Shown: positions 37,336 through 49,774 of the stretch, in pieces | Layout: the number at the start of each line of letters is the position of its first letter | Numbering within the stretch: position 1 is the first letter of the stretch | Source of the DNA: Rhytidiadelphus loreus | Lineage: Eukaryota > Streptophyta > Bryopsida > Hypnales > Hylocomiaceae | Length of the DNA: 64,000 bases | Reading direction: 5' to 3' | NCBI GenBank assembly: GCA_947034895.1 | Contig: OX344763.1 | Coordinates: 83,657,093 to 83,721,092 of the forward strand | Notes under the pieces: generated by a model | The model's input: the letters and a program-made list of their open reading frames with translations, nothing else | Told to the model about the DNA's origin: nothing | Database searches by the model: none | Made by a program: the position numbers and the translations under genes

Positions 37336-40300
37336 TTACATTGTGAAGGTAGAATCGCTTTCCGCTTCATCTGCATTGGGGTCGGTGTCTTCATGTGGCC
37401 CACTACTGTCACTAGCTCCTGAGACCTCGTTTTCATCATCCTCTCTGCTTGTAGGTTGAAGGATCACCTCACGTTCCACCTCAGAGTTCAAATTTCGCAC
37501 TTGCGTTTCTAAACCACCAACAACTTCGGCTAGCACTAATCGCTTTGTCGGCCTCGATGCATCAGTGGTTCCATTGATAATAGGGCCTGTCGGTCGCTCA
37601 AGCACCTGCTGCCCAACATGTTGACGCTCTGCTCTCACTGCTGCGCTTGATGGCCAAGGATTACGAGTGGAATTTCGTTCTCCAATGACAAATGGATGGA
37701 TCGCATGGTTTTGACGCTTGGGGTTCCGTGTCAGTCTGTCTTGCGTCTTGCGGGTTCGTTTATTTCTTGATTTGGAGTGTTCACGCGATCGCCTGGATGA
37801 TTCTCCAGGGCCTGACATCAACGAGGCCGGAGTAGGTTGTGGAGCTAAGCCATGCACTCCTTCATCAACGATTTGTCGTAGATCATTATGTGTCGGCGAC
37901 CTTGTTAGAGGAGTTGGTACTATCCTCGATGTTGTGGCAATGTCTACACTTGCAGGGCGATTGGACCCACGGGTACGGGTCTCGTTGAATACCACTTGCA
38001 ATGGCGCATCTGAATCGTACACCCTAGTTTCTGTTGCAGTGTTGTTGGTCGGTGCTAAACTTGGACGAACTGCAGGTACTTCTTCAATATGCGACACCTC
38101 TTCTTGCCTTTCACCCTGTACATTAACTCGTACACCACTTCGGAGGTTCATTGGCATACTAGGCGGCAGACATGTGGCAATTGGAGACCTTACAAGCTCC
38201 ACTTCATCTGCCACTGGAATATCTGCACCGTCATTGTTGTCATCAGGAGTTCTTTCCCTCGTTGGGTCTGCATTGATTACCGGAAATGCATCCCAAGCCG
38301 ACACATGAGGGGCTTCGTCTCTGCGGTGGTGCGACGCCTCTGGAGAGCTCAATCCATCATCATCACCCACGAAAGTGTTGTGGTATCGTCCTCGTGGAGG
38401 ACTACCTACACGGGGCACCATACCAGCCCACCTATTTCCACGGAGGCGTTCTTCTACTACCACACGTCTCTGTTCTTCTCTCAAATCTCTAAACCTAACT
38501 TCATCTTCGTCCCCCGAAGAATATGGTTCCTCATTCTCTTCATCTGTATCTCCATCTACAAGGTACTTTTCGTAGAATAGTGCTGGATTGTGTCCTTGTT
38601 TTTCACGTTCCAATTTGCTGTTGGTGTAGATATACACCAACATCTCAGCCTTCTTTGTGGCTAGGCGATTACGCACTTTATCGTGTACAAACGAATACAT
38701 GCTCCAGTTTCTTTCACAAGATGATGCTGAGCATGTCAGAGACAAAACTCTCCTTGCTATTTTTGGAAGAGCGTTCCCACCCACACGATTCCACCATTGA
38801 TGAGGCAACAAGTTACATCGAGTAACATCTGGAGCCTCTTGTAATGGATCAAAGGGACCCGACTTCTCTTCAAATTCCGTCAACTCAGCAATTGCTTCAT
38901 CTTCATCCACATTCAATGGTCCGCTCAATTTTCTGATGACTCGATTCAATGCCCGCTTTGCCTCTCCATTGTTATGAAGCTCTTCCACATTTGTCAAATA
39001 CGGGTTCAACAATGCCCCTGCATAATGGAGGTCCATGCGCATCAACTTCCAACGAGCATCAAATTGTTTTAGGAACTTCGTCGCGGTCTGCTCATCAAGA
39101 AAGAACGGAGCCTCCTTTAAAGTGCACACGTGCTGACGAAGGCTACTCATTATTATCCAAGCTTTCGGCATCGCCGGTATTTTGCCATCGAACTGGCGCA
39201 GAGCAAGAATCATTGGAAGAACCATGTGCTGGAAATTACCGCATTCCACCCAAAACACTTCCGAAACTATGTCCTCTCGCGCTTTACGGGCCCGCTCTCT
39301 TGTAATGAGTCCGTTTGTTCTGCTGACCAAACTATTTTCAAATGGCATATACGTCTCGTCCCCCACCACGAATTGAAGCGCTTGTTTGCACTCTACCAAA
39401 CGGTCTATCATGAGAAAATGCACTACGAAGCGTGTGGCCGCGGGAAGTCTCAATGACTTCTTCGGCGAGTACTTACGGAATAGACCCAAAGTCAAGTGGT
39501 ACTTCTTTATAAACTTCACAATTGCCCTGGCCTTATCCACTAGATCTTTGATCCTTTTTTCCTTTCCCCAGTCTTCCAAAAGTAAGTCCAATATATGTGC
39601 GGCACATCCTTGCGTATACATGTGGGGATACCTTGCTTGCAACTCGCGCATTGACCCTGTCATTACGGAAGCATTGTCTGTACACAATTGGACAATATTT
39701 CCTGGTCCCACCTGCTCTATGTAGGTAGCCATTGTATTCACCGTATACGCCATGTCTTTCCTCTCTCCTGTGGTGTCAACCGATCCCAGGAAGACATCAC
39801 CCGCAGGGCAAACGAGCATCATATTCAACAAGGGACGGTGATTTGTATCTGACCATCCATCTGAACAGATAGTGGCTCCATATTGGGTAATAGAACTCTT
39901 TGTTCGACTACTGACCATTTTCGTAACAGCCTCCTTCTTCACATCAAGTAGTTTAGTGCGCACCGCATTGTACGATGGCGGGGAATATGGAAATCTACAT
40001 GTCGAAGTTGCTTTCACAGCATTCACAAAGGCTGGGTGCCGCACCACATTGAATGCAATGTTAGCCTCATAAAAGAAAGAAGCCCATAGTATGTCCAAGT
40101 TTTGTCTTTCATTGACCCGGAATGATTCATCTATGCTTTGTTGACGAGAAATCAAGGTTGAGCGCATCCTTCTCACCGTCACAGGAGTAGAATTCGTTGA
40201 ATCTGGATTACGAGGCGGTGCATTAGGTGCTTCTGTCCTGTCGCTTGGGTCCACAGACCCTTCCACTGATGCATCCACAGTATACCCTGCAACGGACTCA

Positions 40301-40623
40301 GCAACAACATCAACCTCAAGATCTACTCCATGCATCTCCTCCAAACTCATTTCTTTTGGTACAATCCCTTCACAGTTTCTGAATAATTCGAGGACTACGG
40401 ATGGAATACGTTTACAACGTTCCACTGTTGATGTACGGGGGTAACCAAAGTGACCAAATGCCCGCTTCCGCACGAAAACTTTGTTCCAACCACAAAAAAT
40501 ACAAGTCCTCGTATTTGCGGAACGAGCGGGGTTCGTTTCAATAACCAACCAGGGATCCCACTCCTTTGTGGCTCTTCGAGTATCATTTATGTTCGTCCTC
40601 CTCCCCGCTCCTCGGTTTGCCAT
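37336..40623 (-). CDS. hAT transposase (BED finger, DUF659, hAT dimerisation domain)
   Basis: A single 1095-codon open frame. An N-terminal BED-type zinc finger has C41, C44, H58 and C70. The DUF659 / RNase-H-like core holds ICSDGWSD (D255) and QLCTDNAS (D316). The insertion domain is followed by the C-terminal block SLTCSASSCERNWS with E637 and then the hAT dimerisation region (about 605-690). D255, D316 and E637 are the expected catalytic triad. Residues about 700-1095 form an unusual acidic and Arg/Ser-rich extension without recognised domain. No stops or frameshifts, so it is probably functional. The ATG at 40623 follows a GC-rich array at 40990-41290. It would bind the element ends and move the whole 24.4 kb unit. 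Confidence 0.93.
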   Translation of the reverse strand: MANRGAGRRTNINDTRRATKEWDPWLVIETNPARSANTRTCIFCGWNKVFVRKRAFGHFGYPRTSTVERCKRIPSVVLELFRNCEGIVPKEMSLEEMHGVDLEVDVVAESVAGYTVDASVEGSVDPSDRTEAPNAPPRNPDSTNSTPVTVRRMRSTLISRQQSIDESFRVNERQNLDILWASFFYEANIAFNVVRHPAFVNAVKATSTCRFPYSPPSYNAVRTKLLDVKKEAVTKMVSSRTKSSITQYGATICSDGWSDTNHRPLLNMMLVCPAGDVFLGSVDTTGERKDMAYTVNTMATYIEQVGPGNIVQLCTDNASVMTGSMRELQARYPHMYTQGCAAHILDLLLEDWGKEKRIKDLVDKARAIVKFIKKYHLTLGLFRKYSPKKSLRLPAATRFVVHFLMIDRLVECKQALQFVVGDETYMPFENSLVSRTNGLITRERARKAREDIVSEVFWVECGNFQHMVLPMILALRQFDGKIPAMPKAWIIMSSLRQHVCTLKEAPFFLDEQTATKFLKQFDARWKLMRMDLHYAGALLNPYLTNVEELHNNGEAKRALNRVIRKLSGPLNVDEDEAIAELTEFEEKSGPFDPLQEAPDVTRCNLLPHQWWNRVGGNALPKIARRVLSLTCSASSCERNWSMYSFVHDKVRNRLATKKAEMLVYIYTNSKLEREKQGHNPALFYEKYLVDGDTDEENEEPYSSGDEDEVRFRDLREEQRRVVVEERLRGNRWAGMVPRVGSPPRGRYHNTFVGDDDGLSSPEASHHRRDEAPHVSAWDAFPVINADPTRERTPDDNNDGADIPVADEVELVRSPIATCLPPSMPMNLRSGVRVNVQGERQEEVSHIEEVPAVRPSLAPTNNTATETRVYDSDAPLQVVFNETRTRGSNRPASVDIATTSRIVPTPLTRSPTHNDLRQIVDEGVHGLAPQPTPASLMSGPGESSRRSREHSKSRNKRTRKTQDRLTRNPKRQNHAIHPFVIGERNSTRNPWPSSAAVRAERQHVGQQVLERPTGPIINGTTDASRPTKRLVLAEVVGGLETQVRNLNSEVEREVILQPTSREDDENEVSGASDSSGPHEDTDPNADEAESDSTFTM

Positions 40624-40984
40624 ATTGTTTATCTGATATGCGTTATTCCAAACCGAAACGTATATGTACCCAAGTGCTTCGGAAAAAAAAATTATGACAA
40701 AGCCACCGCTTCGAGTAGTTTTCTAACCACTCAAAGCAAGGTTGTTGCCCTCTGAAGAATATAACATTGCATGAAGCCTCTTGAGAAGATCCAAGCCATA
40801 TGTTCATCAACAGAGCAATGGAAATCCAATGTTGTTCCTCTACATTTATAGTGCTTTCGGTCTTCCCTCTACACGCTCCAAGGATGGTTTTAGGGCGCCG
40901 CTACCAAACTCTATTACACCCGAGGTCGCCCTACCCGACCGCTGGTCCACCTCCAGGCATATGGAGGCGCGCGCCTTTGCAGTA

Positions 40985-41290
40985 GTCGACTTCGGGTCAC
41001 ATGGTGCGAACGCGGGTTCCGGCAGGCGACTTCGGGTCCGAAATAGGGCGAACGCGGGTCCAGGGAGGGCGACTTCGGGTCCAGGTGGGGCGACTTCGGG
41101 TCCAGGGAGGGTGACTTCGGGTCCCGGATGGGCGACTTCGGGTCTCAGACGGGCGACTTCGGGTCCCACATGGGCGACTTCGGGTCTCAGATGGGCGACT
41201 TCGGGTCCCACATGGGCGACTTCGGGTTTCATGGGAGACTTCGAGTGCCATGGGCGACCTCGGGGGAAAGAAGGGCGACTTCATGTGCAT
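40985..41290 (+). promoter_or_regulatory. GGGCGAC-YN-CGGGT array upstream of the transposase gene
   Basis: At least twelve units of GGGCGACTTCGGGT type, 360-670 bp upstream of the ATG at 40623. In the transcribed sense they read ACCCGAAGTCGCCC. The promoter role is inferred from position. The stretch 41291-42470 is AT-rich and forms one arm of the internal inverted duplication. Confidence 0.8.
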
Positions 41291-42472
41291 AAAGATTAAC
41301 TTAACCCCTAAAGGACCATTGTCCCCTCAAGGAACAATATGGATTTTGGGCAGGTTCCTATGATCTCAATTTTTAATGAATTTTTTGGAAACTATCTCAT
41401 AATATACAAGAGCTTATTACCTTTATGGGAATATAAATTTTGTTGCAATTGGTACCTGGGATTCCGGGAACAAAAGTTATGGCATCTTTAACATAATTTG
41501 TAAGGAAGTAAGGAACGTCTCAGGGCAGAAAAAGAAATCTACAATAATTTGAAATTAATTTTTTAATTTTTTTCTTCTTAAAGGTCATATTTTTGTCTAC
41601 ATGTGTAGCTTTGATTCATTCCATTTCGATTAGTAATGTGAAAGTTATGAACAATATTGTTTGGCAAGCAATCAAAATGAAATGATTCAAAGTTTTTCAC
41701 ATAGATATAAATCATAAGAAATTAAGAACCAATTTCAATATCAATTTTGTTATTGGAAATGCCTTGTCATTTGTGAAGAATATCATTAATTTTTCGGGGG
41801 ACCAACTGAATGCTAAGTATTGAAAACTACTTATCATACAAAAACATTTGAACCACGTAGTGAGAAGTTCTAAAATTTGGTAGGCTTCGAATTTAATCCT
41901 TTAAAAAATGTTGTGCCAAAGGAGATACTACAAATTTTATTCATGTTTCCCTTCTAAATATCACTATGATGCCAAAACAAACTATTTCACTCCTTACGGG
42001 TTTAGGATTTAGGAATATCTTCAAATCTATAGTAAACTTTATTTATTTTCACATCGTAGGAAGATCTTGCAATTGATGTACATGGCAAACTAGAAATTAT
42101 ATGAAGTTGTTCAAATATAAATAATTGTTTGGATGTTCGGTATGAATTTCTTAAAAAGACAATGGTATTATTACATTGTTGGTATTTTGTGTAAATGAAA
42201 GCACAAAAGTCTACGTAGAAAACTGACCTACAACACATGCAATAAATGTATTTGACATGTGTCTAATCATCAAGAATTAGATCTTCAAAACACATAAAGG
42301 CTAATTCATATAGGAATATTTATATATCTTTATTGAAGAAACAAAACATGGACCCCATTGTACAACATGAGGTGGTTCTAAAGGTCAAAGCAACCCTTCC
42401 GATACACACAAGTTTAGAAAAACAACTACCTATTAGTCTATTATTTACTAGAAGACTACCTCTAGCCCAAAA

Positions 42473-44050
42473 TCATGCAACATCCGTATTGGCCTCCTCT
42501 TCCCTTTTCTTCTTCATGACTTCAAACTCATGGGCCGCAATTCTATAAGCACTCTTCAAAAGGGGTAGGTCATGGTTCCACATCTTGTTTTTGATCCAAA
42601 AATTCTTGAACGTTCTCGCATAACCAATGTGTGCAGTCCGGAAATCTATGTGCTTCTGAAACTGGTGTTCAAGCTTCTTCAAAGAAACTAACTTCTGCTT
42701 CAAGGAAGCTACCTCTTATGTCAGCACACAATGCTCTTCATCTACTAATAATGCATCCAAAGCCATTGGAAGGTCAATGGGGCCTACAACCGTGGTTTCT
42801 TTTAGGTCATTCAACCTTGACTGCGCCTCTTCCACAACTTTCCTTTCGGTATTCAATCGGTTTTCTTCTGCCAAATACTCTTCCATTATTTTGGCCATTC
42901 GTTTATCCAAGAACGGGGTGGAATTTGAGGTAGAGCCTCCATCTTTGCCTTTATTGAATTTCAAATAAAATTGCTCCAGCTCGTCCATTTCCTTTTGTTG
43001 AACTGACAAACGAACTTTCCCGCTTATGATTAGTGCTTCAAGGGTGTGCTCATCGTTGTCCTGAATGTCACCACCAGTGCGTTCACGCTGCCTTTCACAT
43101 TCCATTTCTATTTCTACCAGTCTACCAAGAATAGCCTTCAACTGGGCTTTATAAGCTTCTTTTCCTTGCCTCCTCGTGTCTTCAAGATATAATACTTCCC
43201 TTCCTGCTTCTTGAAGAGGTAGTTCTTCACATGAATCAAAAATCACCAATGCTTGTTCAGCATCTCGTTGCAACCCGATCTCGCCCTCCTCCTTGTCTTC
43301 CTCCATTTCTCGCATGTGTGCATATACATGTTGAAGAACTTCGTCTTCCTCAGGATGACGGAAGTGCATTGGCTCCAACGATCTAAGAGGCGCGACATGC
43401 AATACTACTGCCCCTTCTGAGTCTCCAACAAAAGGTACCACCGCTGCCATATTTTCTTCAAGTATTGGATCTTCATTTGGGGGCATAGGGTCTGCAATGT
43501 CTTCTTCATCCGAGTCGGTGGAGGTGGACGACTGGCCCCAATCGTAGTCTTCATCCGACACTTCTTCTTTGAAATGTTTTTTGGGCCCTAATCCATCCCT
43601 CGGATTATTTGATGGATCCGCCCTTGGAATGTCTTTGGTAGTGGGAACTATGCTATTGGGGTTTTTCTTAATGGTCCTCCAATCCACAATTCGTCGCAAT
43701 TGTAGCTCTGCATAGACCATTTGGCATATACCCAATGAAACTTGACTCCCCTTCACTGTTGGTTTTTGATATAATGTCCGGTAAACTTCGATGCACCGTT
43801 GCACAAATGCATCATCTCTGCAGTAGTGAAGATTAGCATTGTTTTGGCTGATATGGACATCGTGCCGGAAGTAAGGGAATAGCTTATCGATATGGCACCA
43901 CCCTACGTAGGCCTTGCAAGTGTTGAACGTCCAATCCGATTGCACGTTTTGCCAATTTGGAAATGCCCTTGCTGTTGGGTCCAAAAGGATGGCTACATTC
44001 CGACTATGGCGCTCTCCTTTCTTCTTTGCCTTCTTAAAGGGGGGGGCCAT
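42473..44050 (-). CDS. WCHI-domain / coiled-coil cargo protein A
   Basis: Start at ATG 44050 (MAPPFKKAKK). The frame is open for 525 codons except for one TAA at codon 445 (42716-42718), after which SLKQKLVSLKKLEHQFQKH continues in frame to TGA at 42473. I do not recognise the family. Residues 17-127 form a domain shared with two other genes of this element: FxxW, then YVGWCHIDKLFPYFRH (WCHI at 51-54), ANL, RCIEVYRTLY, MVYAEL and VDWRTI. A low-complexity acidic middle follows, then a long Gln/Glu/Lys-rich coiled coil to the end. The basic N-terminus could act as a nuclear signal. A GC-rich array lies 180-350 bp upstream. Its mirror-image paralogue is at 54255. Confidence 0.75.
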
Positions 44051-44224
44051 GGTGAATATAGGATGTGTTGGTATCCTCCAAGTGCTCAGAAAGTATGGTC
44101 TTCCACAATCGACGACAACACAAAAAGTGTCCTAGACACAAGATTCCAGTGCACGAACACGCATCTAGACGCTTGAAAGCATATGGAAGCCGATGCACAG
44201 CACTGGAAAAGAAAGTGGCAGCTC

Positions 44225-44400
44225 GCCTCCCAGGCGACCGCATTTGTACCCGAAGTCGCCCTGGGTGCGTGCGGGATCAGGGTTTAGGGGGGCGAGTGCG
44301 TTAAGTGGGGCGACCGCGGTTACAGGGAATTCTGGGCGACCGCGAGTCCAGGAAGGGCGCGTGCGGCTTCAGGGCGACCGCGGGTCCAGGGAAAGGTAGT
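44225..44400 (+). promoter_or_regulatory. GGGCGAC array upstream of cargo gene A
   Basis: Units such as GGGCGACCGCGGGTCC and GGGCGACCGCGAGTCC, 175-350 bp upstream of the ATG at 44050, in the same sense relative to the gene as the other arrays. 44401-45750 is AT-rich, without a gene, and is mirrored at about 53.0-53.7 kb. Confidence 0.75.
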
Positions 44401-45689
44401 AGACTCAAGAAATGCAGAGGGAGAATTGACCCCCTCATTGCCCCCGTCAACTTAGATTTTAAAAAAAAGCCCCCTATATTCTGCCAACTTTTGGGTAATT
44501 CTTGCATCTCCTAGAAGTAATTTGGGGCCTCTGATTGCAAATATGATTTCAGAATTCCCCTAAAAATTAAGCAGTGCAAATAATAAATTCTAGGGCAAGC
44601 CCTGGATGGGCAATGAGGGAGTCAATTCACCCTGGCCCTCACAAATGGCTCATCTCAAGACTGATCTCCCTTTTTCATGTATTTACTTCAATGAAAATAT
44701 TTTTAGATCATTTTTCAGACAAAGAAAAATAAAAGAAGAATCTAACACAAGTGATTTCATTTTTTTTAAGTATTTTTTAATTAATTGTAAATTTCCAAAG
44801 GACTTGTGTCATAGGTCCCTACTTATGCCCCTAGGTCTCCCGTAAAACGTTCACTTGCAACTTCAAAAGAAAAATGGGGAAGTAAAGAGAATGAATTGGC
44901 TTTTACAATTGATAATTTTTTTTTCTCGAATCATTTAATGATTATGGAGGTCAATTTATGAACTACAGTTTGTCCATTTCAAAGCCACTTATAGAGTCCA
45001 TTTTTAATGCCCAGTCCATTTTAGAGCCTTCTACCTTATATTTACTTTCACATCCTCACAAATGGAGAAAGGAAGTACAATTTATGTATCAATGAATAGG
45101 TGGTAGTAAAATCGTGGGCCACCGCAATTAAAAATATTCCCAACATGTAATGAGTTTAATAGCTTTTTCAAGTGATATTAAGTTTTGGAAGAGAACATTT
45201 TAGTGTGCCAATATAATTTGTAGTTCTTCATTTCAACTCCAATCCCAAATTTATTTTTATAAGCAGTACACTCAACCATGAAAAACTAAATTTGGTAGGT
45301 TATCATCTCACAACTCTTATCCAATATTGCACCTTCATGAAACGTGCATACTAATACACAAGCTAATTAAACATTCCTATGGTTAGGTTCTTGTTTCATA
45401 AAACTTGCTTCAATGGAAATAACTATAAGTCCATGCTCTTTTCATAAAGGAAAAATACAGTTGGAAAGGCATAGGCACTTAGGGGGTCATTAGTAATGCA
45501 TTCTAATTGTTAAGCTAAACTTATCTTTTGACTCTAAATAGATTATGCAAACACCCCTCTTCTAAAATCAAATTTCATTCGCAAGTACATCTTCGTCATT
45601 GTCCATAATGACGAACAATTCTAATTAAAGAAAGATTTAGCACAATTGAATTCTAAAATACTCTATATCATTACAAATTAGTTGCTTTA

Positions 45690-46045
45690 AAGTTTCAAAA
45701 AATCCCATGAAGACCTCGGTATACGCCACATGACATGCTTCGAAGGTTTGACCAGGAGCCTCTTCGAACTCCACTATGACCTGTTTCTTATCTCATAGCG
45801 GAGTTCGAAGAGGTCCCTGACCGAACCAAGAAGCCCAAACCAGAACCTCGTACATCATGTACACCGGGTTGGGAATCGAACCGTAGACCTCCCAGACTCC
45901 ACTTGAATTCGAAGAAGTCGACCCTTGTGTGAGAATCCCTTCCACTACTTCACCTTCCCGTTGGTCACACCGGGAATCACCTTTGATGCACCACTTCTTG
46001 TCCATCCCATTTTTATTCTTTTTTTTTCTTTGATTGTACGGGTCT
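45690..46045 (-). repeat. SINE-like unit with hairpin, copy 1
   Basis: On the minus strand: a conserved head (GATTCCCGGTGTGACCAACG), a B-box-like GGTTCGATTCCC, then a hairpin (about 45754-45831) whose arms pair as CCTCTTCGAACTCC with GGAGTTCGAAGAGG. A tail follows with ATACCGAGGTCTTCATGGGA. Two further copies lie at 49.8 and 52.3 kb. The stem sequence here differs completely from the other copies while pairing is kept. Confidence 0.65.
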
Positions 46046-46079
46046 TCAAAACAACATGAGCCGCCCAACACAAATTAAT

Positions 46080-46475
46080 CTCCCAGTTTTGGACCCCAAG
46101 TCGCCCCACCCGAAGTCGCCCAAGTCCCAGAGAAGAGGGAATTTCAAATGCGTGAGTTTTTCCCTCCTCTCTGGACCCGCGGTCGCCCCACCCGAAGTCG
46201 CCCCACCCGAGGTCGCCCCAGCACCGCAGAAAGAAGTCCCCAATTTCCCCCTTCTCTGGAGCCGTAGTTGCCCTACCCGCGGTCGCCCCACCTGAAGTCG
46301 CCCCACCCGAGGTCGCCCCAGCACCGTAGAAAGAAGTCCCCAATTTCCCCCTTCTCTGGAGCCGTAGTCGCCCTACCCGCGGTCGCCCCACCCGAAGTCG
46401 CCCCACCCGAGGTCGCCCCAGCACCGCAGAAAGAAGTCCCCAATCTCCCCCTTCTCTGGACCCGCGGTCGCCCCT
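46080..46475 (-). repeat. GC-rich 14-mer array without an adjacent gene, copy 1
   Basis: About fifteen units in the orientation CCCGAAGTCGCCCC / CCCGCGGTCGCCCC, organised in higher-order repeats of about 120 bp that share TCCCCAATTTCCCCCTTCTC. It abuts the SINE-like unit. Mirror copy at 52005-52225. Downstream, 46480-47678 has no supported gene. Confidence 0.85.
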
Positions 46476-47678
46476 ACATCAGTATTTGAAAGAGTCACTT
46501 ATAGAAGACTGCTGTCATGGTAGGTGAGATCATAGAATATTTTCTAGATAGCTTACAATTATATCACATGATCATTTTATTAAATGGTTCCTAACAAGGC
46601 TTCAATATTTTGAAGCCCTACAATCATGAACCGAAAACCCGACAAAGCCCTCGCAAAGTAGAACCCTAGAATCCAAACCGTAACCCTCAAATGCCCAATG
46701 CATTTTAGGATGTTTTATGAATTTGCTTTAAATTGTACAAGAAGTCAACATTATATGTGCCTACTAACAAGCAAGTTGTTTAAACATTCATACGGTTAGA
46801 TTAAAAAATAAATAGGAAACTTGCTTCAATCCCAATTACTGTAAGTCCATGCTTTTTTTTCATAGGAAAAATACAAGAGGGAAAGGCTTAGGCCCATAGG
46901 GCTTAATAATTAATGCACTCTTATTGTAATGCACTTCAAGATTTTTTCTCAAAGTAGCCAAAGTGACGGTTTTTAGTGGTTCTGAACCTATAATGGCCTT
47001 CGAACTTCAGGGGTTAAATTCACATCTAAAGAAACTTTTATTAGTTTTCGATTATGGCTCAAACATATAGATCTTGCAAGAATATTTTGACCTTGTATTC
47101 AAAAGTAATGAACCTGGAAGAAGCCTTCAAGGTACTCTTTGTAAAAATGTTTTGTGAAACATTAAAAGGCAAATTCAAAATTTAATTTTTAATTTGTAGA
47201 CCAAAATGGTTTTGTTGAGAGAAAACGTAATTTCTACATATAAAGGTGAAATTAATTTCACCTAAAAATGGTGTATTGCATTTAACCCTTATGTTCCCAT
47301 TTTTTCTGGCCCATTCAAACCAATTGAGAAATGTCATTTTTATTGCCAAAAACCTATTAAGATTACAAGAAAGTCATCCTTTTTTGCCGGATGAACCAAT
47401 ACAAGTGTCGATTGTCAATGCTTTTTAGAAGGAAAATGGGCTCCATTATTCCAAGGCTATATATCTTACTATAGGATATCTTACTGGAACATTGAGCCTA
47501 TTTAATTCATTCATTGCAGCAAAATACAAACATTGATATGAGAGATTCAATACAACATACCATGAAGAATAGATCCACAATATTGCCAATTTGGGGAAAA
47601 TGGCACTTCATATTAAAATTTGATTACATGTACTAGAAGTACTACTCCAAAATGATACTATGGTATTCTTCTATCACA

Positions 47679-49319
47679 CTACAACACGGAGTCCCGAAAA
47701 ACTAATTCTGGAGGCTTCATATTCCAGGGTGGAAGCATGAGTGAAGCTACCACCTCAGAGCATGTGAGTCTCGTCTGTAAGTCAAGATCCATAAGCGCAT
47801 GTAACTTCATTGTAAAGAACTTTCTCGACTCAGGGTTTTTGAATAGTTCCCTGTCATATTCACCCATATAACCAATTTTCATGTTCCAAATCAATTTACC
47901 AATAGAAAACGAATCAGACTTAACCGTATACTTGTGCCTGGCTTGCATCTTGTCAAGGCTCGTTTCTGAACCCTTTGGCCCAAACACATAGAACAACTCT
48001 GGAGCCACCCACCATCTGCCTTTCAACATGTCATCCCTCTCTTTTGTGGTTTTGTATCCAAAATGTGAGGGAGCTCCCTCTTGTATACGACTGGCAATTC
48101 CCCAATCGCAAATCCCAATGTTTATAACATCATCCGAGTACGGCGGATAATGGATTAATATGTTGTTGGGAGACAAATCGTTGTGTAGAACACCTTCATT
48201 GTGTACAAGACTTGTCACATAAACAAGGGCCCATGCTAACTTCGCCTTGTGCCTTCGAAAGAGGCTAATTTGCTTCACCTGCTCTTGTTGAAGTTCCTTC
48301 ACCAACTTGATTTCGTGCCAATCGGCATGTGGCACGACCTTCTCATTCAAGCGAACAAGTTTGTTCAAATTACCACCATTCCACCACAACGTGTAGGCCT
48401 CCATTGTATTGGCGTGGATAGCCACAAATTTAACAATGGCTGGGTGATTTAAAGGACACACCAAGGCCTCAATGGATCGTTCATATCTCGCATCACGCGT
48501 GTTTGTTTGCTTTGACACCTTCCCCGCAAAATGTACATGCTTGGGTATTGTAGACATGCCATCAATGTATACCTTACGCACCTTTCCATACCCCCCTTGT
48601 TGGTCATATCCACTAAGCGGAACCACTTTTGCACTAGAATTGATCCACATGAGAGACGATCCACTGTTTTGAGAAAGAGCAGCTGTCAATGCGTCCAACT
48701 GCCACCCCATCGCCCTAGATACAGTCTTCGATAGTCTAGACGCCGCTTTCTGCCACCATGCCATTTTTGCGTGGAATTCGATGGTCTCCTTATTTTCACA
48801 CCCAGGGACTATAGGTCGATGCTCTACAATGATTTTTTTGGTATTGAAAATGATTTCCATGAGCACGTTCTCCATCCACTTCTCATAGTTGCCAAAGTAC
48901 GTTTCATCCACGTCAGCATATTTCGGGGATTCTTTACACTATTTTAGAATAAAAGTGCTCAAATCTCTCTTCAACTTAATGATGCCTGATTCTTTATGCC
49001 TCAAGTATGTAGACTCTAGGAATTCCACAGTGCGTTCCTCGTACCATTCGAAACACACTCGCTGTGCAAATATTGAATAATCACGTGGAGGATAAGTTGG
49101 GTCCTTATCATGTGCCGTCTTTGACTTCTTCGACTTTGATGATGACTCTCCACCCGTTGACTCGTATGAGTCAATAGTCACTTGGAACTCCGCGGGATTG
49201 TCAAGGTCGGTGCCCCTTACATATTTCCTTGTAGCATTCTCCCATTCCCGGGGGTCATCGTGGTTAATATCCCATAGAGACGGACGCATTGTACTACTCC
49301 CTTCTCCTGGATTAGACAT
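47679..49319 (-). CDS. Protein kinase-like cargo gene
   Basis: Start ATG 49319 (MSNPGEGSSTMRPSLWDINH). One in-frame TAG at codon 127 (48939-48941), otherwise open for 546 codons. Kinase landmarks, numbered through the TAG: glycine loop GGYGKV (242-247), AGK lysine K267, helix-C Glu E284, catalytic HNDLSPNNI (HND in place of HRD, D381, N386), ICDWG (DWG in place of DFG, D405), and APE 439-441 after WWVAPELF. All residues needed for phosphotransfer are therefore present in variant motifs. The N-terminal 230 residues are of unknown function. It sits at the centre of the inverted duplication. A GC-rich array lies 160-460 bp upstream. Substrate unknown. Confidence 0.85.
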
Positions 49320-49479
49320 AGCTCTTCCTTCACAAAGTTACCTACAATCGATCAATAAATAGAGTCGTGGAAAAAAAGGGCAACAAGTCCACCCCCCAAT
49401 CACCGCCTTGGCCCACAAGCTCGCATTCAGCCACTACAAGGTGGATGAAAGCCGTAGCACAGGACCAAGACTGGCGAAT

Positions 49480-49770
49480 GCGGGTGGGGCGACCGCTTAA
49501 GTACCCGCGGTCGCCATAGGGGCGCGTGCGGGTGATAGGGCGCGTGCGGGTAAGGGCGACCGCGGGTACCAAAGCGGTCCTGAAACCTGAACCCGAGGTC
49601 GCCCCCTACACCCGAGGTCGCCCTGGAACTTGGGACTTCCAGCTTTTTTGGTGCTGGGGCGACCTCGACTGGGGCGACTTCGGGTGGGCGACTTCGGGTG
49701 GGGCGACTTCGGGTGGGGCTACGGAGCCGTGGGGCGACTGGGAGACTATTTTGTGTTGGGCGACTTCGGG
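49480..49770 (+). promoter_or_regulatory. GGGCGAC array upstream of the kinase gene
   Basis: Units GGGCGACCGCTTAAGT, GGGCGACCGCGGGT and GGGCGACTTCGGGT. The sense matches the other promoter-proximal arrays, except that a few units near 49590-49625 are inverted. It runs into the SINE-like unit. Confidence 0.75.
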
Positions 49771-49774
49771 TATT

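Noticed and set aside
40781..41299. Long open frames across GC-rich arrays (also at 46.0-46.4, 52.0-52.2, 53.7-54.0 and 60.4-60.9 kb)
   Set aside because: They simply translate the 14-mer in several frames and on both strands; low complexity and no start context.
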